Part shown: one piece after another, positions 10,738 through 21,675 of the stretch | Layout of the letters: each line of letters opens with the position of its first letter | How positions within the stretch are numbered: the first letter of the stretch is position 1 | Source of the DNA: Eutypa lata | Taxonomy: Eukaryota; Ascomycota; Sordariomycetes; Xylariales; Diatrypaceae | Direction: 5' to 3' | DNA: 64,000 nucleotides | Assembly: GCA_022661535.1 (NCBI GenBank) | Contig: JAKULF010000007.1 | Coordinates: 372,001 to 436,000, forward strand | The notes under the pieces: model-generated | Database searches by the model: none | What the model was told of the DNA's origin: nothing | What the model saw: only the letters and a program-made list of their open reading frames with translations | Program-made: the position numbers and the translations under genes

Positions 10738-11436
10738 ACGGTTCGCTCATATGGTCTGGGGTTTATACTGTCTTTGCGGAATGGGTCTGGTCGGTTTTGC
10801 CTCTGTGCAATATTATACATGAATGCAAAATGCATCGTCAACAACATCATCATCATTTGCATACCCCTTCGACAGTTTACTGGTTCCCCCGGGTCTTTCG
10901 ACATGTGCTCGTTCTTTCGACAGACATGATGGAACGAATTTGATGATTTTCCCACACGGTAGCAAACAAAATCAAGGAGTTGTAATGGGCACTTTGTCAA
11001 CTTGGCTTTTTTTTCTATGTGACCTTTGAAATATGTTGATAGGGAGTATAGGCAAGTCTGGTTCTACACCCTAAATCCAACTCCAGCTTTAAACATTTCA
11101 GCTGTTATATTCTCGCAGTTGTTCGTTTTCAAGTTCTAGAAAGAAAATTGTAGATTGCTCATGTAAACGCTATCTCGCACCGCAAGATGCTTCTCTATGT
11201 GTCGTTAAACCACATTAATTCGTTATGCTAACCCAAATGTAACCTTGAAAACGCCGACGCCTTTACACCTCTCGTCCCAAGTAGGCACCTAGGTAGGTAT
11301 CGCCTTATCCAACTCCCGAACTCCAAACTCCAAGCTTCACGATCATCGCTCATCACATCATGGCCTCATAACAAAACAAAACAAAAGCACACCACGTTCT
11401 ATCCCAACCATCTTCACACCACTGTGGGAAAAGATC
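10738..11436. other. 3' region of RPS24 and convergent intergenic
   Basis: 0.7 kb containing the RPS24 3' UTR and the 3' flank of the convergent secreted-protein gene. No further gene or RNA recognised. Confidence 0.6.
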
Positions 11437-12135
11437 TCAACCCACGAAAACAAGCCCTCCAACAACAGCCGCCACGCCCACAGCAACGACCACCACCCCT
11501 CCGGATCCCGCAGCCAGAGGGGCAGCCCCAGAACCAGCACCACCAGCAGCAGCAGCAACCTCGATGATCGGCTCATGCCACCCGCAGTGCCCCTTGAACA
11601 CGCCCTCGGACTGGCAGCTCCAGTACGTCGTCTGCGTGAACCGGTCCCCGTACTCCTCCTGGAACGCGCGCTGTGCGTCTTCGTCCACTGCGGGAGGCGG
11701 CGGCGTTATCGTGGGCGCTGTTGGTAGCGTGTCCGTTATGGCTGCTGCTGCTGCTGCGGCGATGATTGCGGTTGGGGTTAGGGTGGTTGCGGGGAGCTCG
11801 TGCAAGATGTTGCCCATGTCTACCGCTTCTGCTTCTGCTTCTGCTTCTGCTGTCGCCGTTGCCGTTTCGGCTGCGAGTGCTGGGGGGGAGGATGGGGGGC
11901 TTGGTTGGTGTTGTTCTTGTTCTTGGTCTGGCGGTATGCTGGGGACGACGATGAAGCTATCGCCTACCGACGGTGTTGAGGTTGGATAAGAAGAGGAAGT
12001 AGTAGGACTCCTGTCGATGGAGAGGGTGCTCGGGTCCATTGTCCGTGGCGACTTGAGGACTGCAGCTGCTCTCGCTTCGTGGGAGAGCGAGAGCGTGAGC
12101 GAGAGCAGAATTAGGGAGAATGGGATGGACGGCAT
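11437..12135 (-). CDS. secreted GPI-type protein with YWSC/GHCGWH motif
   Basis: 232 residues from the ATG at 12135, which places a classic signal peptide (MPSIPFSLILLSLTLSLS, cleavage after about EARA) at the N-terminus; a TTG 11 codons upstream is not used. The middle is low complexity: Pro/Ser-rich, then an Ala-Glu repeat (AEAEAEAEA) and an Ala-rich run. The only ordered part is near the C-terminus, TQTTYWSCQSEG...FKGHCGWHEPI, a cysteine-containing block I associate with short fungal secreted proteins of unknown function. A small-residue stretch followed by a hydrophobic end (VVVVAVGVAAVVGGLVFVG) fits a GPI-anchor signal. Intronless. Likely cell-surface or wall protein; function unknown. 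Confidence 0.75.
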   Translation of the reverse strand: MPSIPFSLILLSLTLSLSHEARAAAVLKSPRTMDPSTLSIDRSPTTSSSYPTSTPSVGDSFIVVPSIPPDQEQEQHQPSPPSSPPALAAETATATAEAEAEAEAVDMGNILHELPATTLTPTAIIAAAAAAAITDTLPTAPTITPPPPAVDEDAQRAFQEEYGDRFTQTTYWSCQSEGVFKGHCGWHEPIIEVAAAAGGAGSGAAPLAAGSGGVVVVAVGVAAVVGGLVFVG

Positions 12136-14257
12136 GGTGTTGTGTGTGGTATCCAAGGCAATATCCAAGTTCGTCTATGGTAAAGTGGGTAAGATTATGT
12201 ATGTCTTTAAAGAGGCTTCTGCTATGTTCTGTAGAAGGAGACTGATGGTGATGTCCACGGTAGATGGATATTAGATCTATTTTGGTGTTTTACACAAGAA
12301 TGAAAGAAAGACCAGCTTTCGTAAAGAGATTATAGCTATCTTCTGTTTCGAGAATTGCCTTAAATAGAAATGGAAAGTAGTGACGAGGACCTAGTCGGCG
12401 TGGCTAGACATACGTAGGGAATGAATGAATGAATGCTTCAGTCACCTTTCACCACCAGGGCTCTGAGGAGTTGAGGGGGGAGGAAAGAAGGAATGGACAA
12501 TGGAGCAGTCAACTGCGTGGTTAACACATGAAGAGGATTGAAATAATAGAGGGTAGTGGTCGAAACTAGATAAAGCGACGAAGTGTGCGAGGCATTGCGT
12601 CGAGGTCAATCAATCTATTCATCTATTCATCCACATATTCTAGAACCTACCCCTTTACATGGCTACTATGCAGGATACAGCTATTTCCCATATCTAGACT
12701 AGAAATACGTCCTCATAGCCGTCTCTATCTGACATGTCATCCAATCAACGAACTGGGCATCTACTCATAGACACGACGTTCAAACATACAACCATAACGA
12801 ATGAACACATAACATACACTGCTACTAACGGTAATGACTCACTCTTCAACGGCGCAGAGAACTAAGTAAGTGAATCGCGAGTTCTGAGCCTACGATTGAG
12901 TATGAAGAGTCATACGATCTAGAGTGGACGTCAGAATGCGCTGCTTGACATCCCGAATGGCTGGCCCTCAGGTCGCATGGCAGATTTAGAGAGTCGTCGC
13001 GACTCGAAGTCGGATCGTGGAAACGGTGGGTTATGATTGGTTGATGCGCGTCATGCAGGGGCTTAGTTAGTTCAATGCACCTCGAATTTTCTAACTACTT
13101 AGTTAACGGCTGTCCATCCATTCCATCACCCACAAGAGTCATAATTTGACTACGTGCATCTCATTAACCAATTCGCTATGTGAGCTTCATAAAAAATGAG
13201 GATATAACTATCTCACTCTAAGAGATTGCAGGGTCATCATCTTCTTAGGGGATCTTTAATTCATTCCAATAAACTTTCAGGTGGGAGAATAATCAACTTC
13301 TTGGGGCTCGAGTTCTCCTCGGCAGATCTGGTGACAGCCGGCAAACGGCCGGCAGCGCTCTATGCCCATCTACCAGCTACCTAGCTCAAGAGGAACAGAC
13401 GTTGGAGTTAGACTTATCTTATTACCTTCAAGTTCAAAAGCTTCTTACTGTTGGTTAAGTAGTCTATCAGATATTCAATAACAATAGAGAAAGTTATCTC
13501 AACTAATTTGGTGCTTTAATTGAATTACGTATGTAGCAGGCCAGAACCGGATAACGAATGTCACGTGATCAGTATGCAACAACAACGACAACAACAACAC
13601 GCCGACCAGTTGACACGCACCCGTACTTATTACTTAACTCATTCTAGCAGTCTAGCTACGTAGAAGACAGCTGTTGTCTATAAACTAGAGACCTCCATGA
13701 TGGTCCGTGTGCTGTTATAGTAGGCATGACATGCATTTTGCATACATACTTTTAGTAAGGCACTTAGTCTAGTTATGTAAGTAGCCCGTCTAACAGATAC
13801 TAATTGTGAAGAGCTAGGAGGCAAGGGAAAACACTATGTAAGGGATGTCAACATCATGCCAGAGCGCTGTGGGCACCTAAATTCCCGCAACTACTTTTAC
13901 TATCTATTGCATGTGGCTGTTGGTCTTTGGCCCCGGTAGTGAATGGCAATAGTCCTATGTCTAATACGTCAATATGAATATGTGCGGAAGTGTAAGTACG
14001 AAATCCATTAAGCTGGACGGATAGGATTTTCCGAATGAAAAGGTTAAGGCTATATGAGCATCACAGCGAATTAATCGTGGAAATGTCTCGGTGCAATTCT
14101 GATCTTATAAGAACTGCGAGTCTCCTCCCCTCTATGATAGCAAGCTATGATGATATTTTGGACTCAAACATTGTTAGCTCCCTAAGCAATGCTATTATTC
14201 AAAAGATAAGAAAGAAACCTTGATCTCGGACATGAAAAGAAGGGAAAAAAACACTTG
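12136..14257. other. gene-poor intergenic 2.1 kb
   Basis: No ORF with coding character. Small landmarks are an (ATGA)n microsatellite near 12420-12436, a CAA/CGA-rich tract at 13578-13602 and a GC palindrome (GCCGGC AAAC GGCCGGC) near 13337. Nothing else supported. Confidence 0.5.
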
Positions 14258-15094
14258 CTACTTCTGCACAATTGCAACGTCGGATACCATGCGAATTTTG
14301 TGAACACCATCCTCAACCTTGTACCACTGCCCTTGACGAAGCTCCTCAACAATAGAGTCGACTGCCTCGTCCCACTTGTCTTCATCTCGTTGTTGCCAAC
14401 CACCAACCGGCGTGGCAAGAAAAGTCCAAGCGATCGTGACCCATCGCTTTAGATCCGTCCCCAAGTTCAACCAGGCTGCTTTCTCCACATACCGGACGTC
14501 TTTCCAACCGGCATCTTTAGTCACCTGCTCTATCTTCTCCTTCCCGTACCAACTCTTGGACAAAAACGGCGCCATCGGCTCATCCGCGCCCCGCGTCTTG
14601 CGGTGTGCATTCTCAAGAGCGACATGCCACGGCATTTCCTTCCACACGGCAATAAGACCCGTCCCTCCAGGCTTCAAAGTCCGTAGAATGTGAGACGCAG
14701 CCGCGACATCGTCGTCTAGGCCGGCAAACACAAACGTTGTGAGAGACAGGTCGAAGGTGTTGTCCGGGAACGTAAGTTTGGTGGCGTCCATGGGTTCGAG
14801 CTTGACCGGCCACGGCGGGTGTTCCCCCAATGTTGCCTGAAGCTGGGCCATGAACATAGGGTTGATGTCCGTGGCGTTGATTTTAATGCCTGTCGGCGGG
14901 TTGGAGTCCATGACGGCCATGGTGACGGCACCGTAGCCGCACCCATTATCGTGAATTACCGACGAAGAAGTGAGGGAAGGTAAGTCCTCTCTAAGCAGGT
15001 CCCGCGCGATTGTATCGCTGACATCGCCCTGAAGTTCTTGGAGGAGGGCGCCATCAAACTTCAGAGCTTGTTTTGGCATAAATGGAGCAGCCAT
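14258..15094 (-). CDS. class I SAM-dependent methyltransferase
   Basis: Intronless, 278 residues. A small-molecule-type methyltransferase of the UbiE/Methyltransf_11-25 group. Motif I is IHDNGCGYGAVTM (about residues 47-59), followed by a post-I acidic TDINPMF that would bind the SAM ribose, then MDATKLTFPDNTFDLSL (motifs II-III), and LRTLKPGGTGLIAVWKEMP. No signal peptide or membrane segment, so cytosolic. The ATG at 15094 is the first in frame and the length is normal. Such enzymes often tailor secondary metabolites in fungi, but no biosynthetic core gene lies nearby, so the substrate is open. Confidence 0.88.
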   Translation of the reverse strand: MAAPFMPKQALKFDGALLQELQGDVSDTIARDLLREDLPSLTSSSVIHDNGCGYGAVTMAVMDSNPPTGIKINATDINPMFMAQLQATLGEHPPWPVKLEPMDATKLTFPDNTFDLSLTTFVFAGLDDDVAAASHILRTLKPGGTGLIAVWKEMPWHVALENAHRKTRGADEPMAPFLSKSWYGKEKIEQVTKDAGWKDVRYVEKAAWLNLGTDLKRWVTIAWTFLATPVGGWQQRDEDKWDEAVDSIVEELRQGQWYKVEDGVHKIRMVSDVAIVQK

Positions 15095-17359
15095 CGTGAA
15101 CGGAAGATCTGAAAATGTGAGGTTCTTGCGAATGGGAGGTTCTGGTGAAGGAGGCTCCGAATATTCGGGATGGGGAATGATGAATTTAAACGTGGTGAAG
15201 TTGGATTAAAGGAGGAGGATGATAAGATTAAATTCTGGCTGAACAGGCTGGCTGGGCCGGGCTGAGGAGTGCGCGACCCCTTGCTTGATGAGGGGTAGCG
15301 CTGCCTCGCCAGAATCGATAATTATACCAGTGCATTTCTATCAACCCGGGCACCGAGTTACGTAGCACACTGTAAGGGGTCAGCGACTCATTCTCAATCC
15401 ATGAAGCGATTGTGGCATACTGTGTGACACGGGGAATGGAGCCAACAAATCTTGTTGGCTGCAATATATCTGCAAAAACAACCAACATACCAACATTTAC
15501 AGGTCATACGACGACTCAAGAATGCATAAATGTTTAATAAGAGCCAGCACCTATTAATAGCTAAGGCGGCAGAAGGATATTGCGGATAAGTAACGCTATT
15601 CATACCTTGCTTTCATACCTTGCTTTTTTTTAAAGTACATCTGCTAACACCCGCCCAACCGACCGTTATAAGTTTGTCATTAATAATTGTCAGAATACAG
15701 GTGTAGGTCAAGTACTGCTAGGAAGCTTGGTTCTGTATTCGTATCTAGGTCAGGAATCCGAGGCTAGATATAGCCTTGTACACCTTACTGCTGCCTTGCC
15801 AGTAATACCTCGGCGGCTTCTTAGAGCTTCTTTAACCCCTTTGACCCTTTCAGCAACCCTTGCAACCACTTTGACAATACATCCTATTATCCTGGCTGCT
15901 GACAAGGACCTAATTATTTGATTGCCCCTAATGAAGCATCATTTATTGTTTTTAATAATCCTTTTATAATATACTATACAAGTATATATATATGCCTAGC
16001 TTATAACGGCGGCTAAACAATAGCAGCAGCTCAACGACCTGCTTAACGATGTTTAGTTAGGTGATAGCTGTAACAAGTGGCAGTAGTTACAGTTAAATGT
16101 CATCGAGTAGGTCGTCGAGCAGCCGCTGCTACCACGTAGCTGCTGCCACCACCTAACCGCTGTCATCTAGTTAGGTGTCGTCGAGCTAGGTGGTGGCAGC
16201 AACTTAGATTATTAGTGATAAACTTATAGCGGTCTGCCCGGCGGGTGACAGGAGTTGCATCAAAAAAAAAATCAAAAAAAAAAAAAAAGTAAAGTACGAA
16301 TAGCATTACTCTTACGGATACGCACTTTTTTTTGTATATAATTAGTCAATGTTCCTACTGTCGTATAGAGCAGATAAAAGGACTTCATAGATTTTTAGGC
16401 TAAAGAAAACCATTGCTTGATTAGAACCTCAATTCCAGGTCTTACAGCCCTTGTCACACTATGATTCCAGAAGTGTACGAATTCCGCAATATACGAAAAA
16501 TACAGCATTCAAACCCCGAGCATGTGTGTATATACAGTCTAATGGACACGATATGGTATAGTTAAATGTCATTGGAAGCTGTCGATGTCTGCGAAATTTA
16601 AAATAAATATATATGGATTCAAGATTAAAAGAGAATAAAAAATCCTACATAGACATATAGAGTACGCAAATTAAATCTCACAAAGATCTATTAATTTAGC
16701 TTTTGGTTTAACCAAGACAATTCTACCAACATTGCAGTTTCATAGATGGTGGGCAATGAGACCCCGATCTAATACTTGAAGGATATATTAGGAGGATCGT
16801 GAACCTTCTGAAAATCTGGACAAAGTTTATGCGGAGGATGAGACGTTTAAAATGCATTCCTTCCCATCAGGGACCATCTCGAGTGGAACTTCGACGTACC
16901 GCGTCCCATCTTTGTCAGATCCTTTTGACATGATTAGACCTCAGCCCTAGCCTTGGCACGGCAGTGCCAGCATTCAGCCCCAAGAATAGAAACCTATTAT
17001 GCAGTGGCATTTGCCGAAAAGTGTCAGCTGCTGCAGGGGTCCCTCCCGAACATGAACCAATCAGAAGACATTATGAGCGACAACAATATCCCAGCCGGAG
17101 GCCTTCACCGATCAGCCCAAGACGCTTCTCAAATATCTCCGTCGCCGTTGCGCGACGTCCATACTGCAATTCGATGCGCATGTTCATCAAGACCGACCAA
17201 GCTATCTAACTACCTAAGTTCTATCACCGGTCTAACCAATTATACCAGGCTTCTCTGTTCCAAACCAAGCACATCTTTTTATTTTATTTTTTTATTTTTT
17301 TCAGCAACCTTTCTCTACTCTAAACCCAGTCCTACTACGCGACATTAAACCGCAAAGTG
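15095..17359. other. intergenic with decayed TIR element
   Basis: 2.3 kb between the methyltransferase and the GPI-type gene. It contains the 722-bp inverted-terminal-repeat element at 15589-16310. The rest is AT-rich without recognisable genes; an open frame at 16953-17348 starts only at TTG and looks like the 5' leader of the next gene. Confidence 0.5.
15589..16310. mobile_element. decayed DNA transposon / MITE-like element with long TIRs
   Basis: About 100 bp at each end are related as inverted repeats. The outer block AGTAACGCTATTCATACC (15589 on) matches the complement of the right end, AGTAATGCTATTCGTACT, and both are followed by a T-rich tract. The inner block starting CACCCGCC at 15648 and ending TTATAAGTTTGTCATTAATAAT matches the complement of 16209-16247 (ACCGCTATAAGTTTATCACTAATAAT). 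Near-identical 8-mers TGCGGATA (15581-15588) and TACGGATA (16313-16320) flank it and may be a target duplication. The interior holds a smaller inverted repeat, GCTGCCACCACCTA near 16147-16160 and TAGGTGGTGGCAGC near 16187-16200. No transposase remains. Superfamily undecided. Confidence 0.6.
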
Positions 17360-18160
17360 ATGAGAAATTACTCCCAAAATGGCGGCAATGCAGCCGCACT
17401 CGGGTGGTCACTCGTAGCCCTCGCAGGCCTAACCTCAGCAGCCGCAAAGAAGACAACGACAGACATAGTAACCAGCACGCTGCTAATCCCATCTGTCTCC
17501 ACCGCAAGCGGCGACCACATCCAGGCATCAGTGGTCTCGGTCGAGGACGGCGACGACGGCCTGACGACTCTGACCCTGCAGTGCACCAACGAGGCATCAT
17601 CATCAGCGTGCGCGAACACGGTGTTCGCGGACCAGACGTTCATCTACGGTCCGGCGACGGTATCCGTGGACCTCGACCACGCGTGGACGTGCGCCGTCTC
17701 CACTCCTACCGCGTCGGCTTCCTCTTCTTCGGCCGTCTGCGCGTACTCCGACGCGTCTCCGGTGACTGCTGCTGCTGCTAGTACGACGACAGTCACGGGG
17801 GACGCTTTCAACACGGCGGTCACGATCACGTCGGGGGTGGAGAAGCTGCGCGCGAAGAAGACGAAGACGACGACTACTTCGCCTTCGACGCCGACGACTA
17901 CGGCTGCGGATGATGGCAGTGCGCTGTGCAAGCGCATTGTGAAGGGTGGTGGGAGCGGCAGTGATGGTGGTGGTGACACTGCTGATGATGGTTCATCGTC
18001 GTCTACTACTCCTAAAACGGGTGATAGTGATGATGATGGGTCTGGTAGTACCACCACTGGTAACCCTTGCTCTGGCGCTTCGAGATGGGGATTACACACG
18101 TCGGTGGCGGGCACGATTGCGGCTATTTCAGGACTTGGGTTTATGATATTATGTCTGTAG
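17360..18160 (+). CDS. Ser/Thr-rich GPI-anchored-type cell-surface protein
   Basis: 266 residues from the ATG at 17360 (a GTG one codon earlier is not used). An N-terminal hydrophobic segment (GWSLVALAGLTSAAA) acts as signal peptide. The ectodomain of about 130 residues (TDIVTSTLLIPSVSTASGD ... TLTLQCTNEASSSACANTVF) contains paired cysteines, followed by Thr/Ser/Asp/Gly-rich linkers with dense potential O-glycosylation and a C-terminal hydrophobic segment after CSGASRW, as in GPI-anchored proteins. Fungal genomes hold many small proteins of this layout on the plasma membrane or wall; none has an assigned activity that I can apply. GC-rich and intronless, with strong third-position GC unlike the AT-rich flanks. 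Confidence 0.8.
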   Translation: MRNYSQNGGNAAALGWSLVALAGLTSAAAKKTTTDIVTSTLLIPSVSTASGDHIQASVVSVEDGDDGLTTLTLQCTNEASSSACANTVFADQTFIYGPATVSVDLDHAWTCAVSTPTASASSSSAVCAYSDASPVTAAAASTTTVTGDAFNTAVTITSGVEKLRAKKTKTTTTSPSTPTTTAADDGSALCKRIVKGGGSGSDGGGDTADDGSSSSTTPKTGDSDDDGSGSTTTGNPCSGASRWGLHTSVAGTIAAISGLGFMILCL

Positions 18161-20252
18161 GAAACGTGTCACGCTGTTGATTTTGAGTGTAATATACTTA
18201 ATGATTGTTTACCATTGTGGTTATTAAAATGCCCATGGTCTGTTACGGGCTACTTCTATATGGATGAATTTGATAATAGAACAGTAGCATTCATCACGAT
18301 GGTATCGGTCGCGTGTAGACATCTCACAAACACCAACTAGATAGTAATGATTACCTATAGTGATGGTCGGTCATGGCTCTAGACTTAACGTCGAGACAGT
18401 CAACATCCATCTGCCTGCCATCACTCTGCTCGCCTTTGGTCAGCATTAGGTGAGCGGTGCTCAGTTAAAGCGAAGCTCCAGATGACTGCATCCTGGGACT
18501 AGAGGAAACTAATCTGCAATACAACTTGACTCCAAAATGTGAGAAACCTAGAAACCCTTGCGGTAGGCTCCCGGAGTTCACCAATCAAGCCTGTTAGTTA
18601 TACCATGTGCACCAAGTCCTAGAATCAACAGGAATCAGACGATGTTCTCGTTCAAGCACTTGACGGAGTTAAGCACCGGGTTTTACCAGCGGTGAACCAT
18701 TGGGGTTCTAGCTAGCACGAAGGCAGCGTTCGAAACTATCCGAACTCTTCGTCGGCTCGCTATGTATTGTACAGGGAGTTGACAGAGATCGGATAGTTTT
18801 GTCCGTTATCTTCGTGCCGTACCTGATGCTGGTCCCATTAGCTTGAATTGTTGAACTGTTCCCTTCAATATATGTAGAAGAAACAAGGCATGAAGGGGTC
18901 CATAGCTAAACACTAATACTCTTCCCGGACAGACAACACACCTGCTCGGATCCGACTATTAACAGTATGTATGGCGCAACGTTCCATAAATCCAGAACGA
19001 TAAAAGCTAAATGGGGGTCCGCAATGGGAAGTGGGTGCAGGAAATATTGATCGATTACTACGATATAGGTAGGTACTTGATTTGGGTGAAGACTAGTGCT
19101 AGGTATAATAAGGAGGAAGAAGTACAAAGTAACCATGCCAGGCCTTAGTTAACTAGTGCAGGGCTACCGGTAACTAAGTTAAACAACGTGGAAGTTGCGC
19201 AGCGGGTCGCTCTACGGCCGACGAAGAGCGCCGAATGGGGCCCGAGAAGCCACGGATGTAATCCCGATAAGGCGGTAGGTGCATCTCTAACAAGCTTCTT
19301 CTAACGCAGTCAGCGACTAGTGCGAGACGACGACGGTGGAAGGATCGATCGCGCCTAGTAAGGACGGTAAGGCGAGAGCTGGCTATTGCGAATCCAGCAC
19401 TATGTATACCCATCTAGCAATGTATAAGCTCTAGTCAAACTAGGTGTAACTGACTGAATCACACAACATCCCCTGGCCAACATGTAGTCCTTGCGGCACA
19501 GACGGAAAGCTATACTAGCTTCCGAAGAGCTTACGTGATAATCATATGTTGCAGGCATACTGCCATGAATTGTGTCGTCGAACCTTTCTGAGAAAAGAAG
19601 TTTTACTCTACGGCACAGCTAGTCCTAGACTAAGTCTAGACTCCATATCTGGTTGCCAGCGAGCCCTGCCCTGCCCTGCCAGCTCGCCAGCCCGCTAGCT
19701 TACCTAAATACAAGTTCAAGCGGGGAACCATATCGCCTGAAACAGTAGCCCCATAGAAATTATTAGCTGAAAGAGTACCTATACATATACAACTTGATAG
19801 TGACCAATTTAACTATGTTTACTACGAGACAAAACTTTGCGCGGCTGTGGAATGACGGTATACTGTAGTATCTCGGCTGCTCGGAAGGCCATACTTAAGA
19901 GACGTTATCCAAGATCGGGTAGTAGTGGACCATACTGTTGCTTATGTAACTAAAGGTGACCCTTTATTCTACCTAGGTAGGAAAAAAGGGGGGGCCGGGA
20001 GTGGGGGAAGAAGGGGAATGAATACGTACATAGTATGCGTGAGAAAAAGGCGGATCGGATGGTATGATACGGACAGCGCTGGTAAAACAGTTCATAAGAC
20101 CTCTATAGTTATTACCTCTTTTGTTAGTTGTGGGTTAAGTATGAAGTATTGTAGTTCTATATCTCCCTCCGAGAGGCCCCGGAGCACGCCATGAAGTCTT
20201 TCTACATCGTCTTCGAGGCAGCCTTATAAGACTAGATAAAATACAAACCAGT
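18161..20252. other. gene-poor intergenic 2.1 kb
   Basis: No supported ORF. A stretch near 18650-18725 resembles parts of a 5S-like sequence but cannot be folded convincingly. A CCCTG repeat lies at 19665-19680. The 5S rRNA gene follows. Confidence 0.5.
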
Positions 20253-20371
20253 ACATACGACCATAGGATCTGGAGAACACGGGATCCCGTCCGCTCTCCC
20301 CTAGTTAAGCCAGATACCGCCGGATTAGTAGTTGGGTCGGTGACGACCAGCGAATCCCTGGTGTTGTATGT
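20253..20371 (+). rRNA. 5S ribosomal RNA gene
   Basis: 119 bp starting ACATACGACCATAGG and ending GTTGTATGT, which pair as helix I. The internal control regions are present (AGTTAAGCC; GGGTCGGTGACGACCAGCG) and a T-run from 20371 serves as the RNA polymerase III terminator. Compared with the common ascomycete 5S form, several positions in helix II differ, but they keep pairing (GATCTGG with CCAGAT). Helix IV/V positions (ACCGCCGGAT against ATCCCTGGTG) pair poorly. It is a single dispersed copy, as usual in filamentous ascomycetes. It is either a variant functional gene or a young pseudogene; the intact ends and terminator favour a gene. Confidence 0.85.
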
Positions 20372-20790
20372 TTTTTTTCTTTTCTTTTTGCCCTTGACTT
20401 GATGATATTTTCTTTTCTGAGTGATGACCTGATGTTTATTTACGTACCGGATGCTGAATCATCAATAATGGGTTCGTCTTTTATCAAACATATTAATATA
20501 TATTTTATTTTATCAACTTGTATTTGAACATGTCTATGAAGTACACATAGCAGAATGGGAGACATGCACTTAGTTATATTTTATGTGGAGTGAGTTTGTT
20601 TAAGAAATTTTATTGCGGGACTAGTCTAAATGCACCACAACACCAATTCTTACTGATAACGACCATCAAACAGCTTTATCTAACAACCCAGAAACACAAA
20701 AAGTCCAAACCGCCCAATAAAACCGTCCAAATAGAATACAAGACTTGATGGGTCACATCCCCAATATGTACATAGAAACCGTATAAGCCC
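20372..20790. other. intergenic, AT-rich
   Basis: 0.42 kb holding the 5S terminator T-tract and the 3' flank of the reverse-strand oxygenase-like gene. Nothing else seen. Confidence 0.5.
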
Positions 20791-21675
20791 TTACTCGTCA
20801 TCGAAGAAGGCGAAGACGCGAACCTCGATGGAGTTACGCGCCGGGGCATCCTCCGGGGTGGAGTCGTCCTGGAAGCCGCCGTGGGGCATGCCGCGGACCA
20901 TGTCCCGCCGGGAGTCGTAGTCCTTGAAGACGATGGCCTCGTCGGGGGCGAGGTTGCTCGCGTAGCGGAAGACGTACTCGTCGCTCTGCTTGAGGAAGTT
21001 GTCGTGCGACTTGTAGTACTTCTCGTCGTGGCGGCGGTAGACGCGGGCGATGTTGTCCTCGAAGGTGAAGTTCTTGCAGCCGCTGTGGTCGACCACCAGC
21101 AGGGGCCAGCGCTGCACGTACCGGCCCACCGGCCGCCACACGTTGATGATGGCCCACCGCTTGTGCTTCGCGACCAGCTCCTGGGCCCGCGCCTCCCCGA
21201 GCTCGCGCTGCAGGTGGTCGATGGCCGTGTCGTGCGAGTTGTCGATGTGCACCGTCGACGCCGGCTGCGAGATCCCCGTCTTCATGAAGAAGATCTCGTC
21301 CGGGTGGTACCCGAGCGTCTGCTTGCGCACCGAGAAGTGCCACGGGATCACCTCGACCGCGCTGGTCCGGCCCTTGACGAGGTCCACCACCTCGGGCCAG
21401 TACTTCTCCCGGATCAGCGCCTTGCCCTCGTCCGTCCCGTTGTTGAGGAACTCCTCGGTCTTGACGTTGGTCGGCGTCTTCAGCACCTCGTACCCGTTGT
21501 CCGTGAGGGTGGGCTGGGGGTTCTGGTAGCGGATGTCGTGGATGGTGACGTTGTGGATCTTCTTGGCGTTCAGGTTGGTCTCTCCGCTGGCGGTGTCAAG
21601 GTAGGCATCTTTGCCATCCTTGGTGCCATCGAACAACTCGATTTTGCCCGTGGTGAAAGTCTTGGTAATGGCCAT
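20791..21675 (-). CDS. AsaB / GA4-desaturase-like (CmcJ-NvfI type) oxygenase
   Basis: Intronless, 294 residues. The layout matches the fungal AsaB/GA4 desaturase group: an N-terminal substrate region, VEVIPWHFSVRK, then STVHIDNSHDTAI with the HxD pair (His143, Asp145), then AIINVWRPVGRYVQRWPLLV, and near the end FRYASNLAPDEAIVFKDYDS and RGMPHGGFQDD. Members act on secondary metabolites and are thought to be non-heme Fe(II)/2-oxoglutarate or related dioxygenases; HxD with a later His would bind iron, which is inference here. GC-rich coding sequence with strong codon bias. It is divergent from the sulfotransferase-like gene (starts 900 bp apart). Confidence 0.82.
   Translation of the reverse strand: MAITKTFTTGKIELFDGTKDGKDAYLDTASGETNLNAKKIHNVTIHDIRYQNPQPTLTDNGYEVLKTPTNVKTEEFLNNGTDEGKALIREKYWPEVVDLVKGRTSAVEVIPWHFSVRKQTLGYHPDEIFFMKTGISQPASTVHIDNSHDTAIDHLQRELGEARAQELVAKHKRWAIINVWRPVGRYVQRWPLLVVDHSGCKNFTFEDNIARVYRRHDEKYYKSHDNFLKQSDEYVFRYASNLAPDEAIVFKDYDSRRDMVRGMPHGGFQDDSTPEDAPARNSIEVRVFAFFDDE

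Noticed and set aside
16953..17348. 131-codon forward frame before the GPI-type gene
   Set aside because: Starts at TTG, low-complexity end, overlaps the probable promoter and leader of the gene at 17360.
18645..18730. Sequence resembling part of a 5S rRNA (GGAGTTAAGCACCGGG ... GGTGAACC)
   Set aside because: Ends do not pair as helix I and internal control spacing is wrong; not supported as an RNA gene.
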